This document shows, piece after piece, positions 41,291 to 49,939 of a DNA stretch of 64,000 nucleotides. The translations under genes were made by a program, and so were the position numbers. This stretch comes from Paenibacillus selenitireducens. Its GTDB lineage: Bacteria; Bacillota; Bacilli; Paenibacillales; Paenibacillaceae. The stretch's first letter is position 1. The number at the start of each line of letters is the position of its first letter. The stretch spans positions 434,027-498,026 of the forward strand of contig NZ_MSZX01000004.1 of NCBI RefSeq assembly GCF_002021565.1. The letters are read 5' to 3'. Below the pieces are notes generated by a model. It was not told the DNA's origin and did no database searches. It saw only the letters and a list, made by a program, of their open reading frames with translations.

Positions 41291-41518
41291 GCGGAATCAA
41301 ATAGCCTGTTTGCAGCCACTATACTATAGGGGCAAGTAGGTTAATTCTGCTAATGGCAGGCGAGGATAGATAGCAGAGGATGTATGCGTGAGCAGACGGG
41401 TTAACCGTTTTTCATCCAATCTGTTGTTTCCCTTGATTTTGATCGTTTTGCGTTCCTCGGGGCAAGCGCAATGCTAGGTCGCTTGCGTTGAAGATCGTGA
41501 GCGACACATAGTTGCATT

Positions 41519-41613
41519 GAGCTAACGGGACACGATAGCTCCATAAAGGCAGTTGAAGGCAGCCGGCTTCTTGTGATCGGCTGCCTTTTCTCAACTAACG
41601 GGCAGGATAGTTC
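41519..41613 (+). repeat. attC-like repeat, complete
   Basis: Left half GAGCTAACGGGACACGATAG then CTC (GAGCTA/TAGCTC flanks pair within the half), hairpin GGCAGCCGGC-TTCTTGT-GATCGGCTGCC, right half CAACTAACGGGCAGGATAGT. Confidence 0.92.
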
Positions 41614-41688
41614 AAAAGTTTCGCGAATACCCTACATACGGAATTATTTACGAAGTTCGTGAATAAGACGTTATCTGAAACATCTGCA
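41606..41688 (+). repeat. Duplicated 5' segment, copy 2
   Basis: Nearly the same as 22188-22268: AAAAGTTTCGCGAATACCCT...AAGTTCGTGAATAAGACG, with single-base differences, again beginning at a right half and leading into a different small membrane-protein gene. Confidence 0.85.
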
Positions 41689-41741
41689 ATATTGAAAACC
41701 ATTCATAGGTTAATCCAACTTATTATGAGGAGTTGAAAAAA

Positions 41742-42071
41742 GTGTATTGGGAAACCCTTCCTAATTGGTTTTGGGCACTATATTACTTGTTTTTATTAAC
41801 AACATTAGGAACTGCAGTATTTATTGTTATACGAAAGAAAATAAGAAGTTTATCCATGGTAGCCATTGTTTTTACTGTAACGATTCCAATTATTGGCCTG
41901 ATAAATAGTATTGGAAGGGCAGAAGGAATAAATGAATTTGAACATTTAATTATTCAATTACAACAAGGGGCAATTTGGTCTATATATATAATTTTGGGTA
42001 ATTTATTTTTATTACTATGGTGGGTTTTGTTCTTACTCAAGATCAAGAGTAAAAATCAAGTAATAGTATAA
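41742..42071 (+). CDS. Hypothetical small membrane protein
   Basis: 109 codons from GTG 41742, 9 nt after GAGGAG (the TTG at 41733 is too close). Three membrane segments: WFWALYYLFLLTTLGTAVFIVI, SMVAIVFTVTIPIIGLINSI, and IWSIYIILGNLFLLLWWVLFLL, with a Lys-rich end. No conserved motif recognised. It is followed by a short hairpin and by the unusual GC-rich structure at 42187; if that is an attachment site, this gene is its cassette. Confidence 0.7.
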   Translation: MYWETLPNWFWALYYLFLLTTLGTAVFIVIRKKIRSLSMVAIVFTVTIPIIGLINSIGRAEGINEFEHLIIQLQQGAIWSIYIILGNLFLLLWWVLFLLKIKSKNQVIV

Positions 42072-42075
42072 AAGT

Positions 42076-42101
42076 ACAAAGACCTCACTTTGTGGTCTTT
42101 C
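42076..42101 (+). terminator. Short terminator hairpin
   Basis: AAAGACCTCAC-TTT-GTGGTCTTT right after the membrane-protein gene. Confidence 0.6.
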
Positions 42102-42186
42102 GAAGCAACAATCTACACTAGAAAAACCGACTCAAATAATCATTAGGAATGAAATGTAAAAGTTATTCGAAGAGGGCAGATGCATC

Positions 42187-42350
42187 AGATAACAATGTGT
42201 TCACGCATCGGGGGACAAGCCCCCTCGGTCCCGGGAGAAAGTCGAAGAAGCAGATGCCGGGACACATCCGCACCACCTAACCGCATCGCGGGTCGGTCAC
42301 TACGTTCGCTTAAGGTGGTGGGACGTCGTGAACACGGAAACGTTATATGC
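42187..42350 (+). repeat. GC-rich attC-like site of foreign type
   Basis: Outer arms ATAAC (42189-42193) and GTTAT (42342-42346), unpaired spacers AAT and GGAAAC, inner arms GTGTTCACG (42197-42205) and CGTGAACAC (42327-42335). The middle holds three stems: GGGGG/CCCCC, GTCCCGG/CCGGGAC, CACCACCTTAA-type/TTAAGGTGGTG. This is the R''-L''-variable region-L'-R' plan of integron attC sites. Sequence and GC content (much higher than the neighbours) differ entirely from the local repeats. Confidence 0.65.
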
Positions 42351-42413
42351 AATCGGGGCAGAGCAAAATTCATTTTATTCTTTCTAACTTTACGTTAAGG
42401 AGTAGAAGCAATC

Positions 42414-42882
42414 ATGATTAAGAATTTGTACGAGACTCATCTACAATACTTCAATTGAATTCTATAACAAGTTAGGGCTTGAGCTATCTTTATTAATTGA
42501 AGATAGAAGGATTGCATTTTTTTATATTGGAAAGGAACGTCAATTACTTGGTCTTTGGGAAGTCCTGGACGGCAATGAAGTAAGTAGAAGGCATTTTGCT
42601 TTTGGGACTGATTTAGATTTATTAAAGAAATCAATTGATTGGCTGAAAGAAAGGGGAATTGAACCCGTAAAAACCTTTGGAAAAGAGCCAATTGAACCAA
42701 TTGTACATACATGGATGCCTGCGGCAGCTATTTATTTTAATGATCCTGATGGAAACGAATTGGAATTTATTACATGGTTACCAGACGAACCTCACAATTT
42801 GGGATATGCAATTTATCTAAGTGAATGGAATGAGATGATAGAGACAAGAAAGGCCGTTGAACTAACGGGGAACGAAAATTAA
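42414..42882 (+). pseudogene. VOC/glyoxalase family protein, frameshifted near the start
   Basis: ATG 42414 with AAGGAG upstream reads MIKNLYETHLQ and then stops. Another frame continues SIEFYNKLGLELSLLIEDRR, LLGLWEVLDGNEVSRRHFAF, AAAIYFNDPDGNELEFITWL to TAA 42882. IYFxDPDGNxLEFI is the metal-binding C-terminal signature of VOC enzymes. A few bases are missing at about 42447. The stop lies inside the next repeat. Confidence 0.75.
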
Positions 42883-42952
42883 ATAAATTACTAAAACGCG
42901 GCAGCCGGCATAGATCGGCAGCCGCGTTTCGCTATTGGGCAGGATAGTTTGA
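42856..42952 (+). repeat. attC-like repeat, complete
   Basis: Left half TTGAACTAACGGGGAACGAA, hairpin ACGCGGCAGCCGGC...GATCGGCAGCCGCGT, right half CGCTATTGGGCAGGATAG. Confidence 0.9.
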
Positions 42953-43031
42953 TTGTGTATCAGGAAAATAATGGGTGTATCTCGAATTGAAATACAATCA
43001 CGATTTATTTCTCTTGAAGGAGGGGTTTCAA

Positions 43032-43451
43032 ATGAACACCACATCAAAGAGTAAAACACTTGTTCATACTGTAGTTCAGGTTAGACTGCCAGTTAGAAAT
43101 ATCGATGAATCCGTTGCATGGAATGAAAAGTATTTCGGCTTTACACATTGCTGGAAAACCGAAGAAGAATCAGACCTGAAGCTTGAACCAGGACCCTATT
43201 TGTTTTTTAAACGAGTAGAACAACCCATTCCAATCCATATTGTATCGGACGGAAAACCCTATGCGGTACTTTGTATAAAAACATCTGATGTTTTTGAATG
43301 TTACCAAAGATTCGTCGACGCAGGTGAAGAGGTAACCGAAATAACGTATACTTGGGGTATTGATCGATTTCCTGAATTCAATGTTACAGACCCTTCAGGC
43401 AATATTATAAATATAGCGAACTATCCCGATTTACATATTAATGGCTTTTGA
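43032..43451 (+). CDS. VOC family protein (glyoxalase/bleomycin-resistance fold)
   Basis: 139 codons from ATG 43032 with AGGAGGGG upstream. VVQVRLPVRNIDESVAWNEKYFGF is the first beta-alpha-beta unit; PYAVLCIKTSDVFECYQRFV starts the second; EFNVTDPSGNIINIAN is the D-P-S/D-G-N signature. The metal-ligand Glu/His are not all obvious, so it may bind rather than transform its ligand. Related to the broken gene at 42414. Confidence 0.85.
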   Translation: MNTTSKSKTLVHTVVQVRLPVRNIDESVAWNEKYFGFTHCWKTEEESDLKLEPGPYLFFKRVEQPIPIHIVSDGKPYAVLCIKTSDVFECYQRFVDAGEEVTEITYTWGIDRFPEFNVTDPSGNIINIANYPDLHINGF

Positions 43452-43552
43452 GCATTGGTCCGCGTTCACCGACAGCTGAAGTGATTGGACTAGTTTTCAC
43501 GTAACTGATTCAGAGGGCTATCTTACCTTATTAAAGATTGTTAATTTGGTAT

Positions 43553-43646
43553 TCAGCTAACGGGACACGATAGCTTAATAAACAACTAAGACGCGGCTGC
43601 CGGCATCGATGGGTAGCCGCGTTACGCTAACGGGCAGGTTAGTGCA
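43553..43646 (+). repeat. attC-like repeat, complete
   Basis: Left half AGCTAACGGGACACGATAGC, hairpin ACGCGGCTGCCGG...GTAGCCGCGT, right half CGCTAACGGGCAGGTTAGTG (CTAAC/GTTAG now pair perfectly). Confidence 0.92.
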
Positions 43647-43819
43647 ACAATAGCAGCTTTAATGCGTCTAAATTAACATTAAACCGACACAACATATTTG
43701 CTCCTATCATACTGTCTGTTGCAATTCTTCCATTCGCGACCTGCGCATTGGCTGAGGATAGAAAGCTCGTTTGTGTTCAGCGTAGAATTTCTTCGTATAG
43801 AAAGGGTGTTTAGTGAAGT

Positions 43820-44629
43820 ATGTCTGATGTAACCTTTTACCGAGATAATAAGCTGCCTTTCTTGGAGGCCAAGCGATGTCTGAAGAGTGATTTTGCTTAT
43901 CAAAAGCATTTCCATGAAGAATATTCGATCGGGTTGATTGATAAAGGTGAGACGAACGCTTGGTGCGATGGAACCTTGCATCGGGTTGAAGCGGGGAGGA
44001 TGATTAGTTTTCCGCCGATGATGCTGCATGCATGTCATCCGGATGCTGGCGTAGAGTGGAGTTACAAGATGCTGTTCATTAAAACTGAGTGGTTGCAGGG
44101 GCTTAAACAACAGGAACTCGATCAGTTGCATGTTCCTTTTTTATTGGGAGAGGGTAAGAATAAAGCCTGTCGTAAGCACATCAACCGTACGATGGAGGCC
44201 TTTACTGGATCGTGTTCTCCGCTTGAGATCGAATCGGCTTTGATTGAGCTGGTACATGTGCTCATTAGCCAGAATGCCTCGGATCTTGAACATGAATCGC
44301 GCCGTGGCAACCAGGACCACAAGTACGCTAAACTCATAAAGGAATACCTGCACGAGCATTATACCGAACGGATCACGATGAATGAGCTGGAGAACGTATC
44401 CGGAATTAGTAGATTTCATCTCATTCGTTTATATAAGAGGTGGAATCATTTGCCTCCGCATGCCTATCAAAACTTATTGCGAATTAATCACGCAAAAACA
44501 GAATTAATGAAGCAGCGGCCTATTGCCGAAATTGCTGTAGAAGCGGGATTCTACGACCAGAGCCACTTCGCGAGAACATTTGGCAGGATTGTAGGGATTA
44601 CACCGCAAAAATACGCGTTATCGATGTAA
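43820..44629 (+). CDS. AraC family transcriptional regulator
   Basis: 269 codons from ATG 43820. Residues 1-110 are a cupin-type sensing domain (YQKHFHEEYSIGLIDKGETN, VEAGRMISFPPMMLHACHPD). Residues 165-269 are two helix-turn-helix motifs (ITMNELENVSGISRFHLIRL; PIAEIAVEAGFYDQSHFART, FGRIVGITPQKY). Such AraC-type regulators are often next to small amino-acid related genes. The next gene is a proline dehydrogenase, 78 nt away on the same strand. Confidence 0.85.
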   Translation: MSDVTFYRDNKLPFLEAKRCLKSDFAYQKHFHEEYSIGLIDKGETNAWCDGTLHRVEAGRMISFPPMMLHACHPDAGVEWSYKMLFIKTEWLQGLKQQELDQLHVPFLLGEGKNKACRKHINRTMEAFTGSCSPLEIESALIELVHVLISQNASDLEHESRRGNQDHKYAKLIKEYLHEHYTERITMNELENVSGISRFHLIRLYKRWNHLPPHAYQNLLRINHAKTELMKQRPIAEIAVEAGFYDQSHFARTFGRIVGITPQKYALSM

Positions 44630-44707
44630 ATTAGGAGCAATTTTATACAATACAGTCTCTCCACTCCCCAGTACAATGAGAGTTAATTTGGAAAAGGGAG
44701 TGGTATC

Positions 44708-45685
44708 ATGTACCAACAATTGTTTTTGGAAAAACAATTCACAGAAACATTAAAATCAATCGCTCGCCGCGCGGACTTAAAGCTTTATGTGGAGCGGACG
44801 CCTCAACTGAATCGTCTTTTGCGACAAGCTGCCTCACGGTATATTACGGGGAATTTTCGTCAAGACGGGCTAGAAGCTGGCCGAAAGTTAGTGGCTAAAG
44901 GTTATGCAATTTCCATCGAATATATCGGTGAAAATACAACGGATGCCACCGAATGTGAAGCAATCGTTGCTGAAATGAAGGCCTTGATCAGTGATTTAGG
45001 ACAAGCTGGAATATCAGCCCGGGTATCCTTTGATTTATCGCATATCGGACTTTCTTTGTATCAAGAACTTGCCTTCTCACATTTGATGAATCTAGCGGAG
45101 CAAGTACAGGGAACCGACGTAGAGCTTTTCATTAGCATGGAAGAGTCTAGCAAAACAGACGATATTCTTTCCGTTTACAAACAGGCAGTGTGTGTGTATC
45201 CGAATATCGGCATTACTTTGCAGGCTCATTTGACAAGAACGCCGGAGGATCTGGCTTCGCTACTTTCTCCTAGTCGTATCCGCATTGTGAAAGGGGCTTA
45301 TCAGGAATCGAGTGATTACTCGATTCCTCGTTCTCCGGAGCTTAATCATCGTTATTTAGAACTTGTCGAAAGCGCTATTCGTCAGGGACACCACGTGTCG
45401 ATCGCTAGCCATGACGAAGTCATTATGGATGAAGTGCTGGAACGAGGATGGTTATCCGACTCTAAGGCGGAAATCGAAATGTTATATGGCATTCGACCGG
45501 ATTTAGCCAGCAGGATGCAAAATGTTGGGCACCCGGTACGGATTTATCTTCCATACGGGCATGAATGGTATTTGTATTTGTGTCATCGGATTGCGGAATT
45601 TCCGCCGAATCTTTATCAAGCCGTAATCGATATGGTAGGCAATGAGGAAGTTGAACGCATGCAAGCGTATGTCGAAAGAGGATAA
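44708..45685 (+). CDS. Proline dehydrogenase family protein
   Basis: 325 codons from ATG 44708 with AAAGGGAG upstream. Residues 60-300 form the FAD-binding TIM barrel: ISARVSFDLSHIGLSLYQEL, VELFISMEESSKTDDILSVY, NIGITLQAHLTRTPEDL (QAHL), RIRIVKGAYQE (K-G-A-Y), HVSIASHDEV, and the C-terminal VRIYLPYGHEWYLYLCHRIAE with the Y-x-x-x/R-R-like substrate end. It should oxidise proline to pyrroline-5-carboxylate using FAD. No P5C dehydrogenase is adjacent. The next gene overlaps its 3' end. Confidence 0.8.
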   Translation: MYQQLFLEKQFTETLKSIARRADLKLYVERTPQLNRLLRQAASRYITGNFRQDGLEAGRKLVAKGYAISIEYIGENTTDATECEAIVAEMKALISDLGQAGISARVSFDLSHIGLSLYQELAFSHLMNLAEQVQGTDVELFISMEESSKTDDILSVYKQAVCVYPNIGITLQAHLTRTPEDLASLLSPSRIRIVKGAYQESSDYSIPRSPELNHRYLELVESAIRQGHHVSIASHDEVIMDEVLERGWLSDSKAEIEMLYGIRPDLASRMQNVGHPVRIYLPYGHEWYLYLCHRIAEFPPNLYQAVIDMVGNEEVERMQAYVERG

Positions 45686-46094
45686 TAAAAAACATAAAAA
45701 GGAAAAACCGATTAGAGAAGACTGGTTTCCGAGAAAGTTAGGGATGCCGGTAGGCAATGCCCATGGTGACTTAGAACGGATTAAACAACTACTCGATCAA
45801 GAACCAGGCCTTATAAATGCATCTTGGGATTGGGGAAATGGTGATTGGGAGACTGCTTTAGGGGCTACCGCTCATATGGGTAGAAAAGACATTGCGAGTT
45901 TTCTTTTAAGTAAAGGGGCTCGCATTGACCTTTTTGCAACTGCAATGTTAGGGAAGATCGACATTGTCATAGCGATGCTTACTGATAATCCTAATCTGAA
46001 ACATTCACTTGGCCCGCACGGTATCCCACTTATAAATCATGCTGAAGCTGGTGGAGATGATTCACTCACAGTTGTTGAGTACTTAAGACAATAA
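45669..46094 (+). CDS. Ankyrin-repeat protein
   Basis: About 141 codons; ATG 45669 lies inside the end of the proline dehydrogenase gene and has no strong site of its own, so start is uncertain. Basic N-terminus (SKEDNKKHKKEKP), then ankyrin-type repeats: GDLERIKQLLDQEPGLINAS, ETALGATAHMGRKDIASFLL, SKGARIDLFATAMLGKIDIV, ending SLTVVEYLRQ. A binding protein of unknown partner. Confidence 0.75.
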   Translation: MSKEDNKKHKKEKPIREDWFPRKLGMPVGNAHGDLERIKQLLDQEPGLINASWDWGNGDWETALGATAHMGRKDIASFLLSKGARIDLFATAMLGKIDIVIAMLTDNPNLKHSLGPHGIPLINHAEAGGDDSLTVVEYLRQ

Positions 46095-46139
46095 ATATAT
46101 TACAAAGAGTGGATTAATTTATTCTAGTCCTGCATTTGT

Positions 46140-46162
46140 TTCGCTAACGGGCAGTTATGCTG
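46140..46162 (+). repeat. attC-like repeat, right half
   Basis: TCGCTAACGGGCAGTTATGCTGA; the core is CTAACGGGCAG. Confidence 0.6.
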
Positions 46163-46231
46163 AATGAGAAGGAAATTACTAACTTTGAGATGAATTATAT
46201 ATACTCAACATCAATTAATGGGGAGGAAACA

Positions 46232-46843
46232 ATGACAATCTATCTCGTTAGACATGGTAGAGATGAAGATGGGTATCGTGGTGGATGGAGTGAAAGAGGA
46301 CTTATTGACGAAGGAATACAACAATCTGAAAAACTGGGACAATATCTTTTTGAAAGTAATCATTTATATAATATTAAACAAATAATCAGTAGCGATTTGA
46401 GAAGGGCTTTCGAAACGGCTAGTATAATTGGACAAAAACTTAGCATATCAGTTACAATTTCGGAAAAATGGCGAGAAACAAACAATGGAGTGTTGGCAGG
46501 GATGCCAAACGATATTGCAAATGAAAAATATCCAGGTTTATATTTTTCAAGTTTACGAATGGATGAACAATACCCTGATGGTGAGAGTCCAATTGAAAAT
46601 TTTAAGCGTATAGAAGAAACTTTTTATGGTATATGTAATGAACATATTAACAAAAAAAATAATGAAAACGTAGTAGTTGTAACTCATGGCGGTGTAATAA
46701 ATATCATTTATCATATATTAAAAGGCATAGAGTGGACGAATAAGAACAAGTTTTTCCCAGCTTCAAATACCAGTATTCATATGATTGATTTTTGCAAAGG
46801 GAAATGGGAGTTAACATTAGAAAATCTAACTGTTCATCTGTAA
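46232..46843 (+). CDS. Histidine phosphatase family protein
   Basis: 203 codons from ATG 46232 with GGGGAGG 7 nt upstream. TIYLVRHGRDEDG holds the R-H-G motif with the phosphorylated His; GLIDEGIQQSEKLGQYLFE, QIISSDLRRAFETASIIG (second Arg), WRETNNGVLAGMP (Glu) and VVVVTHGGVINIIYHIL (second His) complete the branch-1 pocket. Member of the phosphoglycerate-mutase-like superfamily; substrate unknown. Confidence 0.9.
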   Translation: MTIYLVRHGRDEDGYRGGWSERGLIDEGIQQSEKLGQYLFESNHLYNIKQIISSDLRRAFETASIIGQKLSISVTISEKWRETNNGVLAGMPNDIANEKYPGLYFSSLRMDEQYPDGESPIENFKRIEETFYGICNEHINKKNNENVVVVTHGGVINIIYHILKGIEWTNKNKFFPASNTSIHMIDFCKGKWELTLENLTVHL

Positions 46844-46856
46844 TTCTAATAACGTC

Positions 46857-46890
46857 GCTCAACTAACGGGGAACGTTACGATAACCAGGA
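46857..46890 (+). repeat. attC-like repeat, left half
   Basis: CTCAACTAACGGGGAACGTT with ACGATAACC; no full hairpin follows. Confidence 0.65.
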
Positions 46891-46930
46891 ACTAATGCAT
46901 AAGGCTATTAATTGGATGAAGGTGGTGTTA

Positions 46931-47068
46931 ATGATGCAAGTTCTAATTGTCATTTTATTATTAATAATCATTACACTTCTTCTTAGAATTAACTCGAAAC
47001 TACCCAGGCGTGATTTGGCAAAAGAAGCCTTAGAACGGTACCAAGAAGAAAAGCTCAAAGACAAATAA
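46931..47068 (+). CDS. Tiny membrane protein (45 residues)
   Basis: ATG 46931 with GAAGGTGGTG upstream; 46 codons to TAA 47068. MMQVLIVILLLIIITLLLRI is one membrane segment, followed by NSKLPRRDLAKEALERYQEE and KLKDK, a charged helix of the SHOCT-like type. Between two attC-like elements, so it is one of the smallest units in the array. Function unknown. Confidence 0.65.
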   Translation: MMQVLIVILLLIIITLLLRINSKLPRRDLAKEALERYQEEKLKDK

Positions 47069-47072
47069 ATCA

Positions 47073-47155
47073 TTACGCTAACGGGACTCGATAGTTCAAT
47101 TGTACTTAGTCTTGCATGTGTTAATTCCGCTAATGGGACACTTTACCTCAATACG
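47073..47155 (+). repeat. attC-like repeat, two left-type halves
   Basis: ACGCTAACGGGACTCGATAG at 47077 and CCGCTAATGGGACACTTTAC at 47132. The hairpin between is weak. Confidence 0.65.
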
Positions 47156-47181
47156 CATAAGGAAAGGCAGCAATATTGAAG

Positions 47182-47908
47182 TGACCCCCGTTTGTGAGAC
47201 AGGGATCAAAGTACCTAGCAAGTTTTAAGCAGCCAGTCGTCGAAAATCAATCGGCGACTGGTTATTTAATTTCGTTTGAATGCGAATTGAGTTATAGTAC
47301 TGAATGTAGTCTCGAAAGGTCTGCTCAACGATTGCCGTCGTTGTACAGGTCAAACCTTCGAGATAGAATGTTTCAGACTTTAGTGTGGAATGAAACGATT
47401 CGATGGGGGCATTATCAGCGGGCGTACCCTTACGGGACATGCTTATGGTAATGCCTTTCCTTTTACGGCTTCTTGGTATACCCAGGATGTGTATACGCTG
47501 CCTTGATCACTATAGGGCATCATTCCCGACAGTTCTGGTAATTGATTCAACGTGTCAGGAACAAACGCTGTATCTTGTTTATCTGTCTGCAATACTATAA
47601 GCCACCAGCTGTTGTTTTAGAAAGCGATTCTCGGCTTTCAATTTTTCGACTTCCGATGAATATTCAGGACCTTTGCCATAACTGTATTGTTTACCAACTG
47701 GCTGTTCAAGGCGATGAATCTCTCCGCTTCGATACCAGCGCAGCCATTATATATTCAACTCATTCATTACCTCATAAATTGGAATGCCAGCCAATCTCAT
47801 CTCAATGGCTTTTGTCAACGAAAAAACACCTCCAAGGTTGTCTCCATATCTTACGACATGGTTGCATTCTCTTGAAGGTGCTTTAATTTGTCTCACATTA
47901 CGGGGTCA
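47182..47908 (-). mobile_element. IS3-family (IS150 group) element, internally deleted
   Basis: Terminal inverted repeats TGACCCCCGTTTGTGAGACA (47182-47201) and its counterpart TGTCTCACATTACGGGGTCA (47889-47908) bound a 727-bp remnant, half the usual length. On the minus strand the orfA part reads TKAIEMRLAGIPIYEVMNEL and a frameshifted KLKAENRFLKQQL. orfB keeps only its end: YSDQGSVYTSWVYQEAV and SMSRKGTPADNAPIESFHST, with EQTFRDYIQYYNSIR. The DDE core is mostly deleted, so it cannot move itself. Confidence 0.85.
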
Positions 47909-47997
47909 GTCCCGCTGCCTAACGTCAGTCCTTGTACGTTGCATTAGTATGCCTGCATTCGCCTGCAAATCATGAGACGAACACGAGCCTTTCTATG

Positions 47998-48918
47998 TTA
48001 AAGATGCGATACCTTCGAAAATTTGTCCTTATAGATGGATTCAAGCCCGACAGAAATGAGATGGAATCCAAAAATAAAGAGAAGGTAAGCAAGCAGCGGG
48101 AACACCAAGATCCACTGATACACGTACAGATAGTTCCGTGCTTGACCGATCAGTCCCGTCCATTCATTCGTGCGGCTCACATATTCAACGGGATCGAAGT
48201 ACATCGTCGATCCGCCAACGAACACATTGAAAATGGCCAATTGGCCCATGAGTCCTAGAATAAGGACAATCTCTTGCACGAACAGAATGATGAGACTCTC
48301 CTTCATATGCGGGAAAATATGTGTTCGAATGATCGTCATCGGGCTTGCTCCGATGGATCGCGCCGAGATAATAAATTGCTTATCTCGAATGACCAGCGTC
48401 TTCTCTCGAATCGTCGTTGCGACCGAAGGGATACCAACCATCGTCATCACAACCGCCAGCATGATGGTTAGAAAGAGCGGAGGGATCACCGCGTTAATCG
48501 AGATGCCGATCATAACCATCCAGACGATGATGAAGATCGGTATGCCGTTTAATACGTTCCATAGGGGAAGCCGCCTTGCAGATTTTATCTTGTCTTTGCC
48601 GAAGTAACCTAGGAATAACCCCGCGATCCCACCGATACACGTGCGAGCGAATGCAACAACGATCGTGACAAGGATGGTGTACCTGGACCCCGCTATGATT
48701 TTTGCTAGGAGATCGTTACCGGTTTTATCCGTTCCTAAGGGATATTCGGCATTCGGCGATAGCGGCGGTACGACCAATGTACCTTGTCCATTCGCATCGA
48801 CCGAATAATGGACAGTTGCCTCTTTACTCTCGTTATACGGCACCAGATAAGGTCCAATCAAGGACATTGCGATCAAAATCACAGTGATGATGAGACCGGT
48901 TAGCAAAGTTCGATTCAT
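47998..48918 (-). CDS. Oligopeptide/nickel-type ABC permease (OppC/DppC-like)
   Basis: 306 codons from ATG 48918 on the minus strand. Residues 5-30 are helix 1; residues 40-70 are an extracytoplasmic linker (NAEYPLGTDKTGNDLLAKII), the LGTDxxGxD motif of OppC proteins. The rest has five helices, with DKQFIISARSIGASPMTIIR as the EAA-like coupling loop. It overlaps the other permease by 4 nt. No ATPase or binding protein is adjacent, so the exporter/importer is incomplete here or depends on distant genes. Confidence 0.85.
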   Translation of the reverse strand: MNRTLLTGLIITVILIAMSLIGPYLVPYNESKEATVHYSVDANGQGTLVVPPLSPNAEYPLGTDKTGNDLLAKIIAGSRYTILVTIVVAFARTCIGGIAGLFLGYFGKDKIKSARRLPLWNVLNGIPIFIIVWMVMIGISINAVIPPLFLTIMLAVVMTMVGIPSVATTIREKTLVIRDKQFIISARSIGASPMTIIRTHIFPHMKESLIILFVQEIVLILGLMGQLAIFNVFVGGSTMYFDPVEYVSRTNEWTGLIGQARNYLYVYQWILVFPLLAYLLFIFGFHLISVGLESIYKDKFSKVSHL

Positions 48919-49802
48919 CGTGTGAGCACCTTCTCCCATCCGATGATCATGAGCCTCAGCAGCAGATACACGGCCGCATAGAGCAGCAAGAACGTCAGAA
49001 TACCATTGACAACGAGGTTATACTGATAGCCGTGCATACCAAATGCATTGACAAATACGAGTAGCGTAACCCCCAGTAAATTGTACAGATATTCGAAAAT
49101 AAATAAATTACCGAATAAGATCCCCATAAACTTATGCAAGTCCGCTTTGATGAACGGCAGCACGTTCGGGAGCGCATGGTGAAAAATGATATACCCTTTG
49201 GTCAGCCCACGCGATTTGGCAAAATTAATATAATCCTCCGTCAACGTATGCTTCATATGAAGTGCTACATTACGGATCATGAAGCTAGCAGGAATGATGA
49301 TTGTAGATAACAGCGGTAGTAAGATCGCTGGCTCGTTATGATTGAAGCTTCCAACTTTGGCCAAGACCACCCCCGTTTTCATCGCAACCAGCACCACTAT
49401 AAACTGCAAGAGAATCACAATCACGAAGTCCGGCAAGGCGCCGAATAATTCCATGAGACGCATGAGCCATCCCGCGCGCGACACCGCAAAATAGATTCCT
49501 AGCAGCACACCGATGATCGTTCCAATCACCGCACCGATAACCATGTAGAAGCTCGTCACCTTGAGGCTATTGCCAATCTGCTCCCAAAACAATAACTCAT
49601 TCTGCCCTGCATAATAATGGAAGGATTGCCCCGTCCAGATGCCCTCGATATATTCCCTAATCTTCGAGAACGCCTGCCCCCACATCAGATGCAGCCCACC
49701 GTTCATGGGATCCGCCTGAATCAGAGCCGGCAGCATCGCAAACAGCAGAACAATGAGCAGTACCCCGGGCACAAACAGCGATACTTGAAATAGTTTTGAC
49801 AT
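48915..49802 (-). CDS. Oligopeptide-type ABC permease (OppB/DppB-like)
   Basis: 295 codons from ATG 49802 (MSKLFQVSLF), AAGGAAG upstream; the frame runs further up without a site. Helix 1 is LFVPGVLLIVLLFAMLPALI; the core has IGNSLKVTSFYMVIGAVIGTI, EDYINFAKSRGLTKGYIIFH as the coupling loop, and LFIFEYLYNLLGVTLLVFVN. Overlaps the OppC-like gene (ATGA type). Expected partners (ATPases, binding protein) are absent from the window. Confidence 0.85.
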   Translation of the reverse strand: MSKLFQVSLFVPGVLLIVLLFAMLPALIQADPMNGGLHLMWGQAFSKIREYIEGIWTGQSFHYYAGQNELLFWEQIGNSLKVTSFYMVIGAVIGTIIGVLLGIYFAVSRAGWLMRLMELFGALPDFVIVILLQFIVVLVAMKTGVVLAKVGSFNHNEPAILLPLLSTIIIPASFMIRNVALHMKHTLTEDYINFAKSRGLTKGYIIFHHALPNVLPFIKADLHKFMGILFGNLFIFEYLYNLLGVTLLVFVNAFGMHGYQYNLVVNGILTFLLLYAAVYLLLRLMIIGWEKVLTR

Positions 49803-49939
49803 CCTAAAGCTTCCTTTCAACCAGAGTTTCAAATGATGGAACATCCCTTTATCAGAGACCAAGTATGTTGTATTCGACAAACGCAGGTAAAATCCTCCAT
49901 TTTCCGTGAAGTCTCTCGTCTGCCTGACCCCCATGGCGA

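Larger units (their letters stand above)
41291..41741. other. Region without gene; holds repeat and duplicated 5' segment
   Basis: No coding frame recognised in 41291-41515. The remainder is the attC-like repeat at 41519 and the duplicated segment from 41606. Confidence 0.5.

Noticed and set aside
41400-41515. Possible gene between phzF and the repeat
   Set aside because: All frames are short and compositionally unlike protein.
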